NCBI RefSeq assembly: GCF_000525975.1
Contig: NZ_AODK01000020.1
Location: forward strand, 1-39,352
Direction of reading: 5' to 3'
DNA length: 39,352 bases
Origin: Listeria rocourtiae FSL F6-920
GTDB taxonomy: Bacteria > Bacillota > Bacilli > Lactobacillales > Listeriaceae
Part shown: piece by piece, positions 1 to 7,700 of the stretch
How the letters are laid out: every line of letters starts with the position of its first letter
Position numbering within the stretch: the stretch's first letter is position 1
Notes under the pieces: generated by a model
Databases searched by the model: none
What the model was told of the DNA's origin: nothing
What the model saw: only the letters and a program-made list of their open reading frames with translations
Made by a program: the position numbers and the translations under genes

Positions 1-148
1 CCAACTTACAGGCAGGTTGCCCACGTGTTACTCACCCGTCCGCCACTAACGTCAGAAAGAGCAAGCTCTTTCGTCGGTTCGTTCGACTTGCATGTATTAG
101 GCACGCCGCCAGCGTTCGTCCTGAGCCAGGATCAAACTCTCTTTAAAA
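1..148 (-). rRNA. rrs: 16S rRNA, 5' end only
   Basis: The complement carries the universal 16S start motif AGAGTTTGATCCTGGCTCAG at 140..121. Counting back to E. coli position 1 puts the mature 5' end near 147-148. The rest of the gene lies beyond the left edge. The first variable loop and the CCTGCCTGTAAGTTGG stretch next to position 1 resemble Listeria-clade 16S. The gene is transcribed leftwards from the promoter at 385-413. Confidence 0.97.
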
Positions 149-413
149 TAAAGCTGAATTTGAATACTTATTCAACACCGTGAATAAGATCCTTGCGTCA
201 CATTGACTTCGCTAGCAAATTTCTTTACTAGTAGTTTTTTTTGGAAATAGCTCTCTATTTCCGCCCTGCGATTCTTACCTAGAAACATTACTGTCTCTAT
301 TGGTTTTATCTTTGTTTCTGTTCAGTTTTCAAAGGTCAATCTCTTAAATTGCGTTATGCGTTATGTGCATCAGCAACGCTTATAAATATACCAACTATTT
401 ATCTAAACGTCAA
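149..413 (-). promoter_or_regulatory. rRNA operon promoter and leader
   Basis: On the minus strand a near-consensus sigma-A promoter is present: -35 TTGACG (413..408), 17-bp spacer, -10 TATATT (390..385). About 230 nt of leader follow before the mature 16S end. The leader contains TTTGAAAACTGAACA, a sequence type seen in Firmicutes rRNA leaders and spacers, and a tight hairpin at 243-262 (GGAAATAG, 4-nt loop, CTATTTCC). The hairpin could serve in processing, which is inference. Confidence 0.8.
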
Positions 414-434
414 TAGTTTTTTGCATATTTTTTT

Positions 435-1462
435 TTATAAATAGTCATTTATTTTTTTAGCGAGTTCTAAAAAGCGTTTTCCTTGCGCGCTTTCTGCCTC
501 ATAAACACCTGATAAATAGCCATTTCTATTGTGTTCTGGTTGCTCTATTGGAAATGCCCCTAACAACTCAGTCTCTAGTTCTGTTGCTACTTTTTTTTCC
601 GCCACCTTCTCCAAATAATTGTGCTTTCTCGCCTGACTCTGTTTGATAATAGGATAAATTCTCAATAACTCCCAAAATATGATGTTCATTTTTCATCGCC
701 ATAATTCCTGCTCTTGCTGCAACGGTTGCAGCGGCTTGGTGAGGTGTTGTGACAATTAATTCATTACAGGTTGGTAATAAGGTATGAATGTCTAGCGCAA
801 TATCTCCTGTGCCGGGTGGCAAATCAATAATTAAATAGTCCGGAGCGTCCCAATTTACATCTTCTAAGAACATTTTGATCATTTTTCCAAGCATCGGACC
901 TCTCCATATAACTGGTTCACCATCTTCAACAAAAGAATCCATAGAAATTAATTGTACGCCGTATGTAGTTACTGGGACAATTTTCTCGTTTACTGTCTTG
1001 GGAATATCTTTCGTACCCATCAGTATTGGTAGACTAAACCCATATATATCAGCGTCTAGCAAACCGATTTTCTTCCCTGTTCGCTTCAATGCTACTGCAA
1101 GATTGGCTGCAACAGTTGATTTACCTACTCCGCCCTTACCGCTAGCAATTGCTATAAATTGTGTCTTACTTTCAGGTGACAGTATATTTTTTTTTGGCGA
1201 CTAACAACTGCTCTATTTTAGAAACAGGAAGATAGTCTAGTTCAAAATGGATATCTTCGCATCCAAACTCCCCCAAAAGCTCTATTATGTTTGTGGTGAA
1301 CTTTTCTGTATTTTGCTCTGGATCAGCCAAAGCTATTTGAAGCGTTACACTCGCATTTATAACACTCACTTCCATGATGCCTTCTGTTTCTTGTAGCGTA
1401 GACTCCAATACTGGATCTACTACGCGTTGTAATAACTTTGTGATTTGTTGTTCATTCAGCAT
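435..1462 (-). CDS. mrp: Mrp/ApbC (NBP35-like) Fe-S cluster carrier ATPase, two homopolymer frame breaks
   Basis: P-loop ATPase of the Mrp/ApbC family, which carries and delivers iron-sulfur clusters in the cytosol. The first ~95 residues form the MIP18/DUF59-like domain. The deviant Walker A SGKGGVGKST follows, then LLDADIYG and the IIDLPPGTGD motif typical of the family. The C-terminus is LELAKKINDYL. The frame breaks twice, at nine T's (1187-1195) and eight T's (591-598). Removing one base at each gives a continuous protein of about 341 residues, the normal family length. ATG at 1462 is chosen because AGGGGG lies 8 nt upstream; an earlier in-frame ATG lacks a site. It is transcribed towards the rRNA operon. 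Sequencing error is more likely than inactivation. Confidence 0.9.
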
Positions 1463-1784
1463 ACAACTGCCCCCTATGGATTTACCTTTCAAAATATAAG
1501 CGCTTTCTTGATTATACCATGTAGCTTCTCTTTTTTTCCACGAATCTGCCCTAAAAATTATGCTCTAATTTTGTATTATATAGAAGAAACGTATCTAATA
1601 TGTTTTGAAGCATCAAAAATTTTGTAGGACTTTAGGAAATAAAAGGTTCTGCTATAAATAAAATCCTTAGTATTTTTTATGTAAGAAATTAATTTTTTAC
1701 TAAGAATAGATAGCCTGCTAGAGCTAATTTAGAAGCTGAAATACATTCTTTTTTTCTAGAAAAAATTTTACAGAGAGTAAATGT
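1463..1784. other. Gene-free spacer between mrp and the cold-shock gene
   Basis: AT-rich. Apart from the mrp RBS and promoter on the minus strand, no open frame with a ribosome binding site, no RNA gene and no strong hairpin was seen. The cold-shock promoter begins at 1785. Confidence 0.5.
1511..1519 (-). promoter_or_regulatory. Extended -10 promoter of mrp
   Basis: The minus strand reads TGGTATAAT, a TGN-extended perfect -10, about 50 nt upstream of the mrp start codon. No good -35 is seen at 17 bp, as is common for extended -10 promoters. Confidence 0.5.
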
Positions 1785-2128
<344 letters not shown>

Positions 2129-2140
2129 TTTTAGCTGATA

Positions 2141-2173
2141 AAAGAGACTCACTTTTGTGAGTCTCTTTTTTTT
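2141..2173 (+). terminator. Terminator of the cold-shock gene
   Basis: A 12-bp perfect stem (AAAGAGACTCAC / GTGAGTCTCTTT) with a TTTT loop, followed by a run of T's. A second hairpin, GGGTATTTCC / GGAAATACCC, follows at 2175-2198. Together they separate the convergent csp and LtaS-type genes and may work in both directions. Confidence 0.85.
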
Positions 2174-2200
2174 AGGGTATTTCCTGTGGAAATACCCTTT

Positions 2201-4090
2201 TTATTCATCTTTAAATAGCGTTGATTTGGAGTAGCCCTTGCCAGCAACCAAATCATATTCAATTAACTTGTAGTCTTCTAGGTACTCTCTTGCTTTCGGT
2301 GATAACTGATCTTCAATGATTGTCTGATTTTCACCGTTTATTAAGACGTTTTTCTCTAATCCTTGTACTTCTTTACTCATTTCGGTTAGCAAGGCATAGT
2401 AGGGTGAAACTTTACTACCGGTAAGTTCAAGCATTTTTGGAGCAAAATAAATTGGACTTATTGTTCCATAATCTTTTTTTGGTAGGTCAAAGTTTGCATA
2501 CATAAAAAGTGGTGTTTCGTGCATCGTGCGTTCCGTATTCTGGTTCACTATTTCTTCTGGAAATACGCTTGGCAAATGATCTCCCCAGAAAACAACCATT
2601 GTCTTTTCTTTCATTTTGTCGAGTTCTGCTACGAAATCTTTCAGGGCGTCATCAGAATACTTAATTCCTTGGAGATAAGTTTCTACATCTTGTTTATTTT
2701 TTTCCGGTACCCCTTCTACAGCTATTGTATTAATATATTTGTCCCAATAGGTCATGTGATTTTGCATCGTAACAAGATGGATAAAGGTCGATGTCTTATT
2801 CGCTTTTAAATGATCTAATGTTTCTTGAAATGCTGATGCATCTGAAATATATTCGCTGTCGTCTAAAGTTTCGGTATGCGTCATTTCATTCCGACTAATA
2901 AATTTATCGAACCCCAAAGCGTTGTATACATCCGTGCGTCTATAGAAAGATGGCTTGAATGGATGAATGGCGATTGTTTCATACTTGTTTTGTTTTAACG
3001 AGCTAACTAAGGATGGAAAATTTTCTTTCTGATACATAAACATTTGATATGGTGATGTGATTTGTGGATTAATATTGTACATAGAAAGGCCCGTCAAAGC
3101 TTCGAATTCAATATTAGCCGTTCCACCACCGTATCCTTGTGATAAGCTGTATCCAGATGGATATTGGCCCATGATTTTACGGGTTTCCGGAATAGGATCT
3201 GACGAGGTTGTAACTCCGTGAAGCCTTGTCGGGTCACTGAAACTCTCACTCATTACATAGACGATATTAACGTCATTCATTGGTTTGTTTGTGCGCGTTT
3301 CATTTATTTGATCCGCGATTTTGCTGTATTTTTGGGTAATTTCTTTTATATATGATTCGGTGTAATTGACTGGTTTATCCATGATATTCGCTGTGGCACT
3401 ATAAATGAGTCCACCCACGAAACCGTATTGCTGGTAGCTTTCTTTTGGATCAACGTCTTTCCACTGGGCATCAATGTTATAAGCCTTTCTGAGCCAGTTA
3501 TCTGAGCTTTGGAAGTTCGTAAGTGAGAATAATAGTACTCCGCTGAATAGAAGTCCTACTACACGGATAAGAAGTGTTTTTCGATCCCAGTATTTGAAAT
3601 CACGTCCGTAGTATTTGGCTGAAATTTTGCGGGAGTAGCGATCTAGTGTCCAAGCGATAGCAATAATCAACGCAATTCCGAGAAACAGAAGAACCACAAG
3701 CCAAGTGGAGAGCATGGAGAGCATAAAACGCCATTGTGTAATCATCTCGAATTCTTGCGGGTAAAGAGGTTCGCCACGTTCTACAAATTTCTGATTGTTC
3801 GCAAAAGCTACGATGATAGACGTTCCAACAAAGACGGTACTGCTTGCCCACACGTTTCCAACGAGCGAAATAAGAAATAAGTATACGAGCATGAGAACTA
3901 AGATTCCGAGTAGAAATGGAATCGGGTATGTTTTGATCATTTCGAAAGTAGCTGATAAGTTGAATCCACTTAGCGAGGCATCTAACAAAATATGCAAAAT
4001 AACGGATAACAGCAGACCTAGACCTAATATTCGAAGCGATCTAACTAGGTACGGATGCTTTAGTTGTTTTTTCTTTTCTGGTGCAGTCAT
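2201..4090 (-). CDS. LtaS-type membrane phosphoglycerol transferase (sulfatase-fold)
   Basis: A 629-residue protein built like lipoteichoic acid synthases: about five hydrophobic segments in the first ~195 residues, then a large extracytoplasmic sulfatase/alkaline-phosphatase-fold domain. Family marks are VYVMSESFSDPT (metal-ligand Glu), GYGGGTANIEFEALTG with the presumed nucleophile Thr, and WGDHLP. Enzymes of this family move glycerol phosphate from phosphatidylglycerol onto teichoic acid or a related acceptor. The N-terminus is not that of the main housekeeping LtaS, so it may be a paralogue (primase-like or accessory); the acceptor cannot be read from sequence. RBS GAGGAG precedes the ATG. 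It has its own promoter and no co-directional partner. Confidence 0.85.
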   Translation of the reverse strand: MTAPEKKKQLKHPYLVRSLRILGLGLLLSVILHILLDASLSGFNLSATFEMIKTYPIPFLLGILVLMLVYLFLISLVGNVWASSTVFVGTSIIVAFANNQKFVERGEPLYPQEFEMITQWRFMLSMLSTWLVVLLFLGIALIIAIAWTLDRYSRKISAKYYGRDFKYWDRKTLLIRVVGLLFSGVLLFSLTNFQSSDNWLRKAYNIDAQWKDVDPKESYQQYGFVGGLIYSATANIMDKPVNYTESYIKEITQKYSKIADQINETRTNKPMNDVNIVYVMSESFSDPTRLHGVTTSSDPIPETRKIMGQYPSGYSLSQGYGGGTANIEFEALTGLSMYNINPQITSPYQMFMYQKENFPSLVSSLKQNKYETIAIHPFKPSFYRRTDVYNALGFDKFISRNEMTHTETLDDSEYISDASAFQETLDHLKANKTSTFIHLVTMQNHMTYWDKYINTIAVEGVPEKNKQDVETYLQGIKYSDDALKDFVAELDKMKEKTMVVFWGDHLPSVFPEEIVNQNTERTMHETPLFMYANFDLPKKDYGTISPIYFAPKMLELTGSKVSPYYALLTEMSKEVQGLEKNVLINGENQTIIEDQLSPKAREYLEDYKLIEYDLVAGKGYSKSTLFKDE

Positions 4091-4153
4091 AATAAAAATT
4101 CTCCTCTGTAGCCTAAAAAAGCTATGTTTTTTCCGTGATTCCCTTTCTTAGGT

Positions 4154-4182
4154 ATTATACTATAGTGAAAAATAGAGTACAA
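4154..4182 (-). promoter_or_regulatory. Promoter of the LtaS-type gene
   Basis: Minus strand: -35 TTGTAC (4182..4177), 17 bp, -10 TATAAT (4159..4154), about 60 nt upstream of the start codon. Confidence 0.65.
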
Positions 4183-4189
4183 ACGCCAC

Positions 4190-4227
4190 GAGCAAGAGCA
4201 GTGAGACATATCTCACTGCTCTTGCTC
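4190..4227 (-). terminator. Perfect 16-bp hairpin after the DUF3284 operon
   Basis: GAGCAAGAGCAGTGAG and its exact complement flank a 6-nt loop. It lies between the end of the DUF3284 operon (4308) and the promoter of the LtaS-type gene. Neither side has a good T run, so it may be a weak or factor-dependent terminator, or an mRNA-stabilising hairpin. Confidence 0.45.
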
Positions 4228-4307
4228 TATATCAAAAAGCGATATTTCTTAATGATGGCACTTGGGATACCACAATTATTGGGGTAATACCGCCTGATGA
4301 TCCCCTT

Positions 4308-4736
4308 TTATTTGCTTGCTGTAATCACCGAGTCTTCCATGGCTTTTAACAAACGTGTTACCCTTTTTTTCCTCAAAAATGCGAAAATGGTACCTACCAA
4401 CATATTGTTCATTTTTTGTAACCATTTTTCAGCTTCAATTTCTTCTTTATATGTGACTTCACAGACATGATCACTAATCTCAGTGACCGTATAAGTTGTT
4501 CTATGAAGGTTTACGCGACTTGTTGTTTCGAATTGGTATACATTTGGAAATTGAAACTCAGTAATCTTAGTTTCAACAGCAGCGCCGTTAGACATCGTTC
4601 TACGATACTTCAGCCCTTTTAATTTTTGCATCGGTAGATTTTTTCCGGTCGACTGCTTAACATCATAAATAACTGACTTTGCGATTGTATGAAAACATTC
4701 TTTTTGCGAGATGTATAATTTTTTGGAAACGTTCAT
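4308..4736 (-). CDS. DUF3284 family protein
   Basis: A 142-residue protein with no signal peptide or membrane segment, resembling the DUF3284 family of Listeria and other Firmicutes, whose fold is predicted to be START/SRPBCC-like. Function is unknown. The RBS is GGGAG, 7-8 nt before ATG. It is the last gene of a three-gene leftward operon, 15 nt after the small membrane protein. DUF3284 genes often lie near PTS loci, and a PTS EIIC follows about 1 kb away, but no functional link is shown here. Confidence 0.7.
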   Translation of the reverse strand: MNVSKKLYISQKECFHTIAKSVIYDVKQSTGKNLPMQKLKGLKYRRTMSNGAAVETKITEFQFPNVYQFETTSRVNLHRTTYTVTEISDHVCEVTYKEEIEAEKWLQKMNNMLVGTIFAFLRKKRVTRLLKAMEDSVITASK

Positions 4737-4751
4737 AACGCCATCTCCCTT

Positions 4752-4928
4752 TTATGAATTCTTATCTTTCTTCTTTTTCAGGAAAACCATGAGCCCTCCC
4801 AAAATAACTACTAAAATTCCAGTAAACATCATTGGCAAATTAGTCGAATTCCCACCCATAGAAGGGCTAAATACGATAATAATTAAACCAAGGCTCATTA
4901 TAAATAGTCCGTTTGATGCACTTTTCAT
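4752..4928 (-). CDS. Small two-segment membrane protein (58 aa)
   Basis: A 58-residue frame. One hydrophobic segment lies at about residues 7-22 (GLFIMSLGLIIIVF) and a second at about 33-48 (MFTGILVVILGGLMVFL), followed by a basic tail KKKKDKNS. This suggests a two-pass membrane protein with the C-terminus in the cytosol. The ATG lies 2 nt after the upstream gene's TAA, and GTGGAG at the end of that gene serves as RBS, so translation is probably coupled. Not recognised as a named family. Confidence 0.7.
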   Translation of the reverse strand: MKSASNGLFIMSLGLIIIVFSPSMGGNSTNLPMMFTGILVVILGGLMVFLKKKKDKNS

Positions 4929-4930
4929 CA

Positions 4931-5158
4931 TTACTCCACAGTAACCTGGAAATAGAGAACAGCGCCAATATCCGTGGCTTTCATAACATCTTTCGCAATT
5001 CTAACTGCCGCTTCTTCATCCTCAGCGGTAGTTTCAAAATAAAGCTTAATTCCTTTTTCGTCCACCTTTTTAAAAGTGACACCATTCTCATTATAACTCT
5101 CTAATGTTTCAACAAAAAAATCTCGCTTCATAGGACTACTAATTACGATCATTTTCAT
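4931..5158 (-). CDS. Hypothetical protein (75 aa)
   Basis: A short soluble acidic protein, first gene of the operon, with a perfect AGGAGG 4-5 nt before ATG and a consensus promoter upstream. The sequence (MKMIVISSPMK..., a Glu-rich middle, ...VLYFQVTVE) suggests a small alpha/beta domain. No family is recognised with confidence. It is co-transcribed with a small membrane protein and a DUF3284 protein. Confidence 0.7.
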   Translation of the reverse strand: MKMIVISSPMKRDFFVETLESYNENGVTFKKVDEKGIKLYFETTAEDEEAAVRIAKDVMKATDIGAVLYFQVTVE

Positions 5159-5182
5159 TACCTCCTTCTATATATTACCTTT

Positions 5183-5211
5183 ATTATACTTTTCGGTGTG
5201 TGGAGTGTAAA
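5183..5211 (-). promoter_or_regulatory. Promoter of the DUF3284 operon
   Basis: Minus strand: -35 TTTACA (5211..5206), 17 bp, perfect -10 TATAAT (5188..5183). The AGGAGG RBS of the first gene follows about 20 nt downstream. Confidence 0.8.
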
Positions 5212-5293
5212 GAATATCATCTAAACACGACTGGCACATAATGGTGAAGCTTTGAGTATCCTCCCAATAAATCGGCGGCAAGCGTTCGCATTG

Positions 5294-5402
5294 TTGGGAC
5301 TGTTCGACATGAAATGAGTTACAGTCCCAATATACATGCGAGTAAAGCGAGCATGTAATCCTTCCCGACTGTTCGACATGGAATGAATTACAGTCCCAAT
5401 AT
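5294..5402. repeat. Two direct copies of a hairpin-forming repeat
   Basis: Copy 1 (5298-5333) and copy 2 (5367-5402) share GACTGTTCGACATG, one variable base, AATGA, one variable base, then TTACAGTCCCAATAT. They are offset by 69 bp. Copy 1 forms a stem TTGGGACTG / CAGTCCCAA (5294-5302 with 5322-5330). Copy 2 keeps only GACTG / CAGTC. Between them ACATGC...GCATGT (5333-5357) makes another hairpin. AATCGGCGGC flanks the pair at 5270 and 5419. Confidence 0.6.
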
Positions 5403-5730
5403 GCCTATGAGCATCGCGAATCGGCGGCCCTTTCTACGGTTCTGCTACGCAATACTTGCTATACTTAACTTCTTGCATGGCCCGAGAAAACTATCCTCTC
5501 CCTGCTTTCAGTCATCACATACACAAGTATGCGCAGCTCTCCAGATTCCACCAAATCCCTTGAATACAAACGCTTTCGCTCGATTTGCATAAGTCCAAAT
5601 TCATGCTCTTCGTTCAAAGCAAGATTTCCCATATTTAGACCTAACTTGAATCATTCTCAAATTCACTAAAAATTAATCTTTTATATTTGATTTTATTCCT
5701 AAACAGAGCCACTTCGTATCCCCAAACCTC

Positions 5731-5850
5731 AGTGGGACGACAAGTGCTTAGGGTTTTAGGCAAAAGTGAGTACCGAAGCGGAGCGTACTACTGTACGTGA
5801 GCATCGGAACGGAACTTTTAACGACGAAGATGAGCGTTTGTAGTTCCGCT
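5731..5850. repeat. Long imperfect palindrome, copy 1 of a repeat family
   Basis: A 120-bp sequence symmetric about 5790/5791, where the centre is GTACTACTGTAC. The ends are AGTGGGACGACAAGTG and the complement of AGCGGAACTACAAACG, matching at 11 of 16 positions. The minus strand carries CATCTTCGTCGTTAAA, shared with the palindrome at 32519-32645, as are GCTCAC-TAC and GCTCCGCT around the centre. It begins 9 nt after the EIIC stop codon, so it could cap that transcript. Confidence 0.7.
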
Positions 5851-5858
5851 TAGAGACA

Positions 5859-7220
5859 CTAGGCTTTCATTTCTTCTTCTGGTACTCCAACCTTGTTCGC
5901 TGTGATAACGAATGGTACCCAGATTAAGAAGGCTATAACCATATTTATGAGTGATATGACAGGTGCCATCCAGTCTCCTCCAGTTGCGAGGAATGAGTTA
6001 ACTAGCGGTGGCATTACCCATACCACAGCAATTTTAACTGGTGCAACAAGTCCCCACACAGTCGCAAAATAGGCAACTGTAACCATTACCATTGGTGCAA
6101 TGATGAATGGAATGAGATAGATTGAGTTTAATACAATCGGTAAACCAAACATGATTGGCTCATTGATATTGAAAATACCAGGTCCGAGCGACAGTTTTGC
6201 AACTGTTCTCGAATCTGCTCGTTTAGAGAACATGAGTAGGGCGATGATAAGTACAAGTGTACCACCTGAACCACCCATCCATACGTAAGCATCGAAAGAT
6301 CCACGAACCCATTGGTATGGAAGATCTGATCCTGCAACACCTTTTGCTGCTTCGTTAATATTGTTAAGCTGTGCTGTACCCCAAAGTGATTCTAGAACTG
6401 GCGCCAATACGTTTGGTCCGTGAATACCGAAGAACCATAGTAATTGCACTAGGAATGTTACTAATAGTACCGCACCGTAACCTTGTGATAAAGCAAGTAG
6501 CGGTTCTTGAATTGTTTTAGAAATCCAAGTGATGACATCAAGACCTGTAATTTTAACAAATGACCAGTCGATAATCGCACAGATGTAAAGTGCCACTAAT
6601 GCAGGAATAATCGCTGCGAATGCTTTACTTACTGCTGGCGGTACAGAATCAGGCATTTTGATAGTGATGTTTGCACGCATTAATTTTGCATAGATAATAG
6701 TAGAAATAAAACCGAATAACATGGCTGTAAACAATCCTGTACCATTTACTTGATTTAAATCGAGGAATCCCCAAACTGGTTGAATCATCGAAACGTCTGC
6801 TTTTGGATCAGCTGCTAAGATCGCGTTTTTGATTGGATCTACCGCTACTGTTTGTGACAAGTTCATAACGAATGCTGCAAGTGAAACAAGCGCACCTGCT
6901 AAGCGGTCAACTTCATACACTTTTGATAAGTTATAACCTAATGAGACCGCGAATACTAAGGAAACGATTGCAAGAGTCGCTGCCCAAACATATCCATTAA
7001 CACCGATAAGTGGTTGCATGGCTTCGACAAATCCTGTCCAACCCCATGACGTTGGGAAATCCCTAAAAAATGCATTTAAAAGAACTGCAATTGAGCCGGC
7101 CATTGTGATGGGCATTGTTGAAATAAATGCATCACGAAGCGCGACTAAATGTTTTTGCGAGCCAATTTTAGCCGCAACTGGTACGAAATACTTTTCTAAA
7201 AAATTAGTTAGTCCGTTCAT
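5859..7220 (-). CDS. celB: PTS EIIC, cellobiose/lactose (CelB/LicC) type
   Basis: A 453-residue membrane permease of the Lac-family EIIC, with about ten hydrophobic segments and the family signature around FGIHGPNVLAP. It brings a beta-glucoside such as cellobiose across the membrane while EIIB phosphorylates it. EIIA and EIIB partners are not in the window and must be encoded elsewhere. RBS GGGAGG lies 8 nt before ATG. A GH4 6-phospho-beta-glucosidase lies upstream in the same orientation but is separated by its own terminator. The gene has a sigma-54 promoter (7432-7448) with a leader of about 200 nt. Sugar specificity is inference. Confidence 0.9.
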   Translation of the reverse strand: MNGLTNFLEKYFVPVAAKIGSQKHLVALRDAFISTMPITMAGSIAVLLNAFFRDFPTSWGWTGFVEAMQPLIGVNGYVWAATLAIVSLVFAVSLGYNLSKVYEVDRLAGALVSLAAFVMNLSQTVAVDPIKNAILAADPKADVSMIQPVWGFLDLNQVNGTGLFTAMLFGFISTIIYAKLMRANITIKMPDSVPPAVSKAFAAIIPALVALYICAIIDWSFVKITGLDVITWISKTIQEPLLALSQGYGAVLLVTFLVQLLWFFGIHGPNVLAPVLESLWGTAQLNNINEAAKGVAGSDLPYQWVRGSFDAYVWMGGSGGTLVLIIALLMFSKRADSRTVAKLSLGPGIFNINEPIMFGLPIVLNSIYLIPFIIAPMVMVTVAYFATVWGLVAPVKIAVVWVMPPLVNSFLATGGDWMAPVISLINMVIAFLIWVPFVITANKVGVPEEEMKA

Positions 7221-7431
7221 AATTATCCTCCCTATTTTGAAACGATTTGTGGTTTATCGGCATTCCTCGAATAGACTCTTCTCAATTGATACCCTTTTTC
7301 GTCTTGAGCTTATTGAGTATGTCGGCTTTTCTTACGCCTGAATGCGAACAACCTCCATGCGACCTACGAATGGCTAGGGATGACCTCCTCTCATATTCGG
7401 ATTAAGGTTTTATGGATTCACATAATTATAT

Positions 7432-7448
7432 TGCAAAAATCGTGCCAA
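7432..7448 (-). promoter_or_regulatory. Sigma-54 (-24/-12) promoter of the EIIC gene
   Basis: The minus strand reads TTGGCACGATTTTTGCA: the -24 element TTGGCACG and the -12 element TTGCA, with GG and GC exactly 10 bp apart, a near-perfect match to the RpoN consensus. Expected start is about 7421. RpoN promoters need an enhancer-binding activator; in Firmicutes PTS operons this is usually a LevR/ManR/CelR-type protein. No such gene is in the window, and its binding site should lie in 7449-7657. Confidence 0.85.
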
Positions 7449-7507
7449 CTTTTTTAGAATCTACAAAAACACTGAAAGCGCTTCATAGGACTAGGTTTTT
7501 TGTGAAA

Positions 7508-7521
7508 GTAAAGCGTTTACA
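7508..7521. promoter_or_regulatory. cre-like site upstream of the EIIC promoter
   Basis: GTAAAGCGTTTACA is a GTAAA-NNN-TTTAC palindrome matching 12 of 14 cre positions (the first two differ). A second weaker cre-like core, AAAGCGCTT, lies near 7477. The site is about 70 bp upstream of the sigma-54 promoter, suggesting CcpA control. Confidence 0.45.
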
Positions 7522-7657
7522 CACATAAAAGTGCTCTGTGTAAAGAAAGGAAACGCCGTACACACTTGGTATGTACAGACTTTTAATTTTTTATAAACAT
7601 CTCATATTCGGAATACATTTTCACAATATTCTTTCCGACATGAAATTTAATTACATT

Positions 7658-7694
7658 CAAAAAGTCCACAAATCGCGATGAATTGTGGACTTTT
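7658..7694 (-). terminator. Terminator of GH4 gene 1
   Basis: AAAAGTCCACAA (7660-7671) pairs with TTGTGGACTTTT (7683-7694) just after the GH4 stop. In the minus direction the stem ends in TTTTT. It isolates the GH4 transcript from the sigma-54 EIIC unit. Confidence 0.8.
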
Positions 7695-7700
7695 CACTAA

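Larger units (their letters stand above)
5212..5858. other. Gene-free, repeat-rich spacer
   Basis: About 650 bp without a convincing gene. It holds the hairpin repeats at 5294-5402 and the long palindrome at 5731-5850. Short frames here lack ribosome binding sites and coding character. Confidence 0.6.
7221..7657 (-). other. Long regulatory spacer and 5' leader of the EIIC gene
   Basis: Holds the EIIC leader (7221-7421), sigma-54 promoter and cre-like site. The leader has a strong GAGAGGAGG on the minus strand near 7385-7395 that is not followed by a start codon at usable distance, and small hairpins such as CCTA...TAGG. A 13-bp sequence TCTCATATTCGGA occurs twice, near 7390 and 7599. No gene is supported. 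Confidence 0.5.

Noticed and set aside
2519-2809. Plus-strand frame antisense to the LtaS-type gene
   Set aside because: It is a shadow of a well-supported 629-codon gene, with no RBS and no family resemblance.
4190-4227. Canonical Rho-independent terminator
   Set aside because: The stem is perfect but there is no T run on either strand, so it was listed only as a hairpin with modest confidence.
5383-5592. A 69-codon plus-strand frame in the repeat-rich spacer
   Set aside because: No RBS, starts within the second hairpin repeat, and its composition is not protein-like.
7240-7420. Riboswitch in the EIIC leader
   Set aside because: The leader has small hairpins, but none of the conserved cores of riboswitch classes I could recognise, and no terminator/antiterminator pair.
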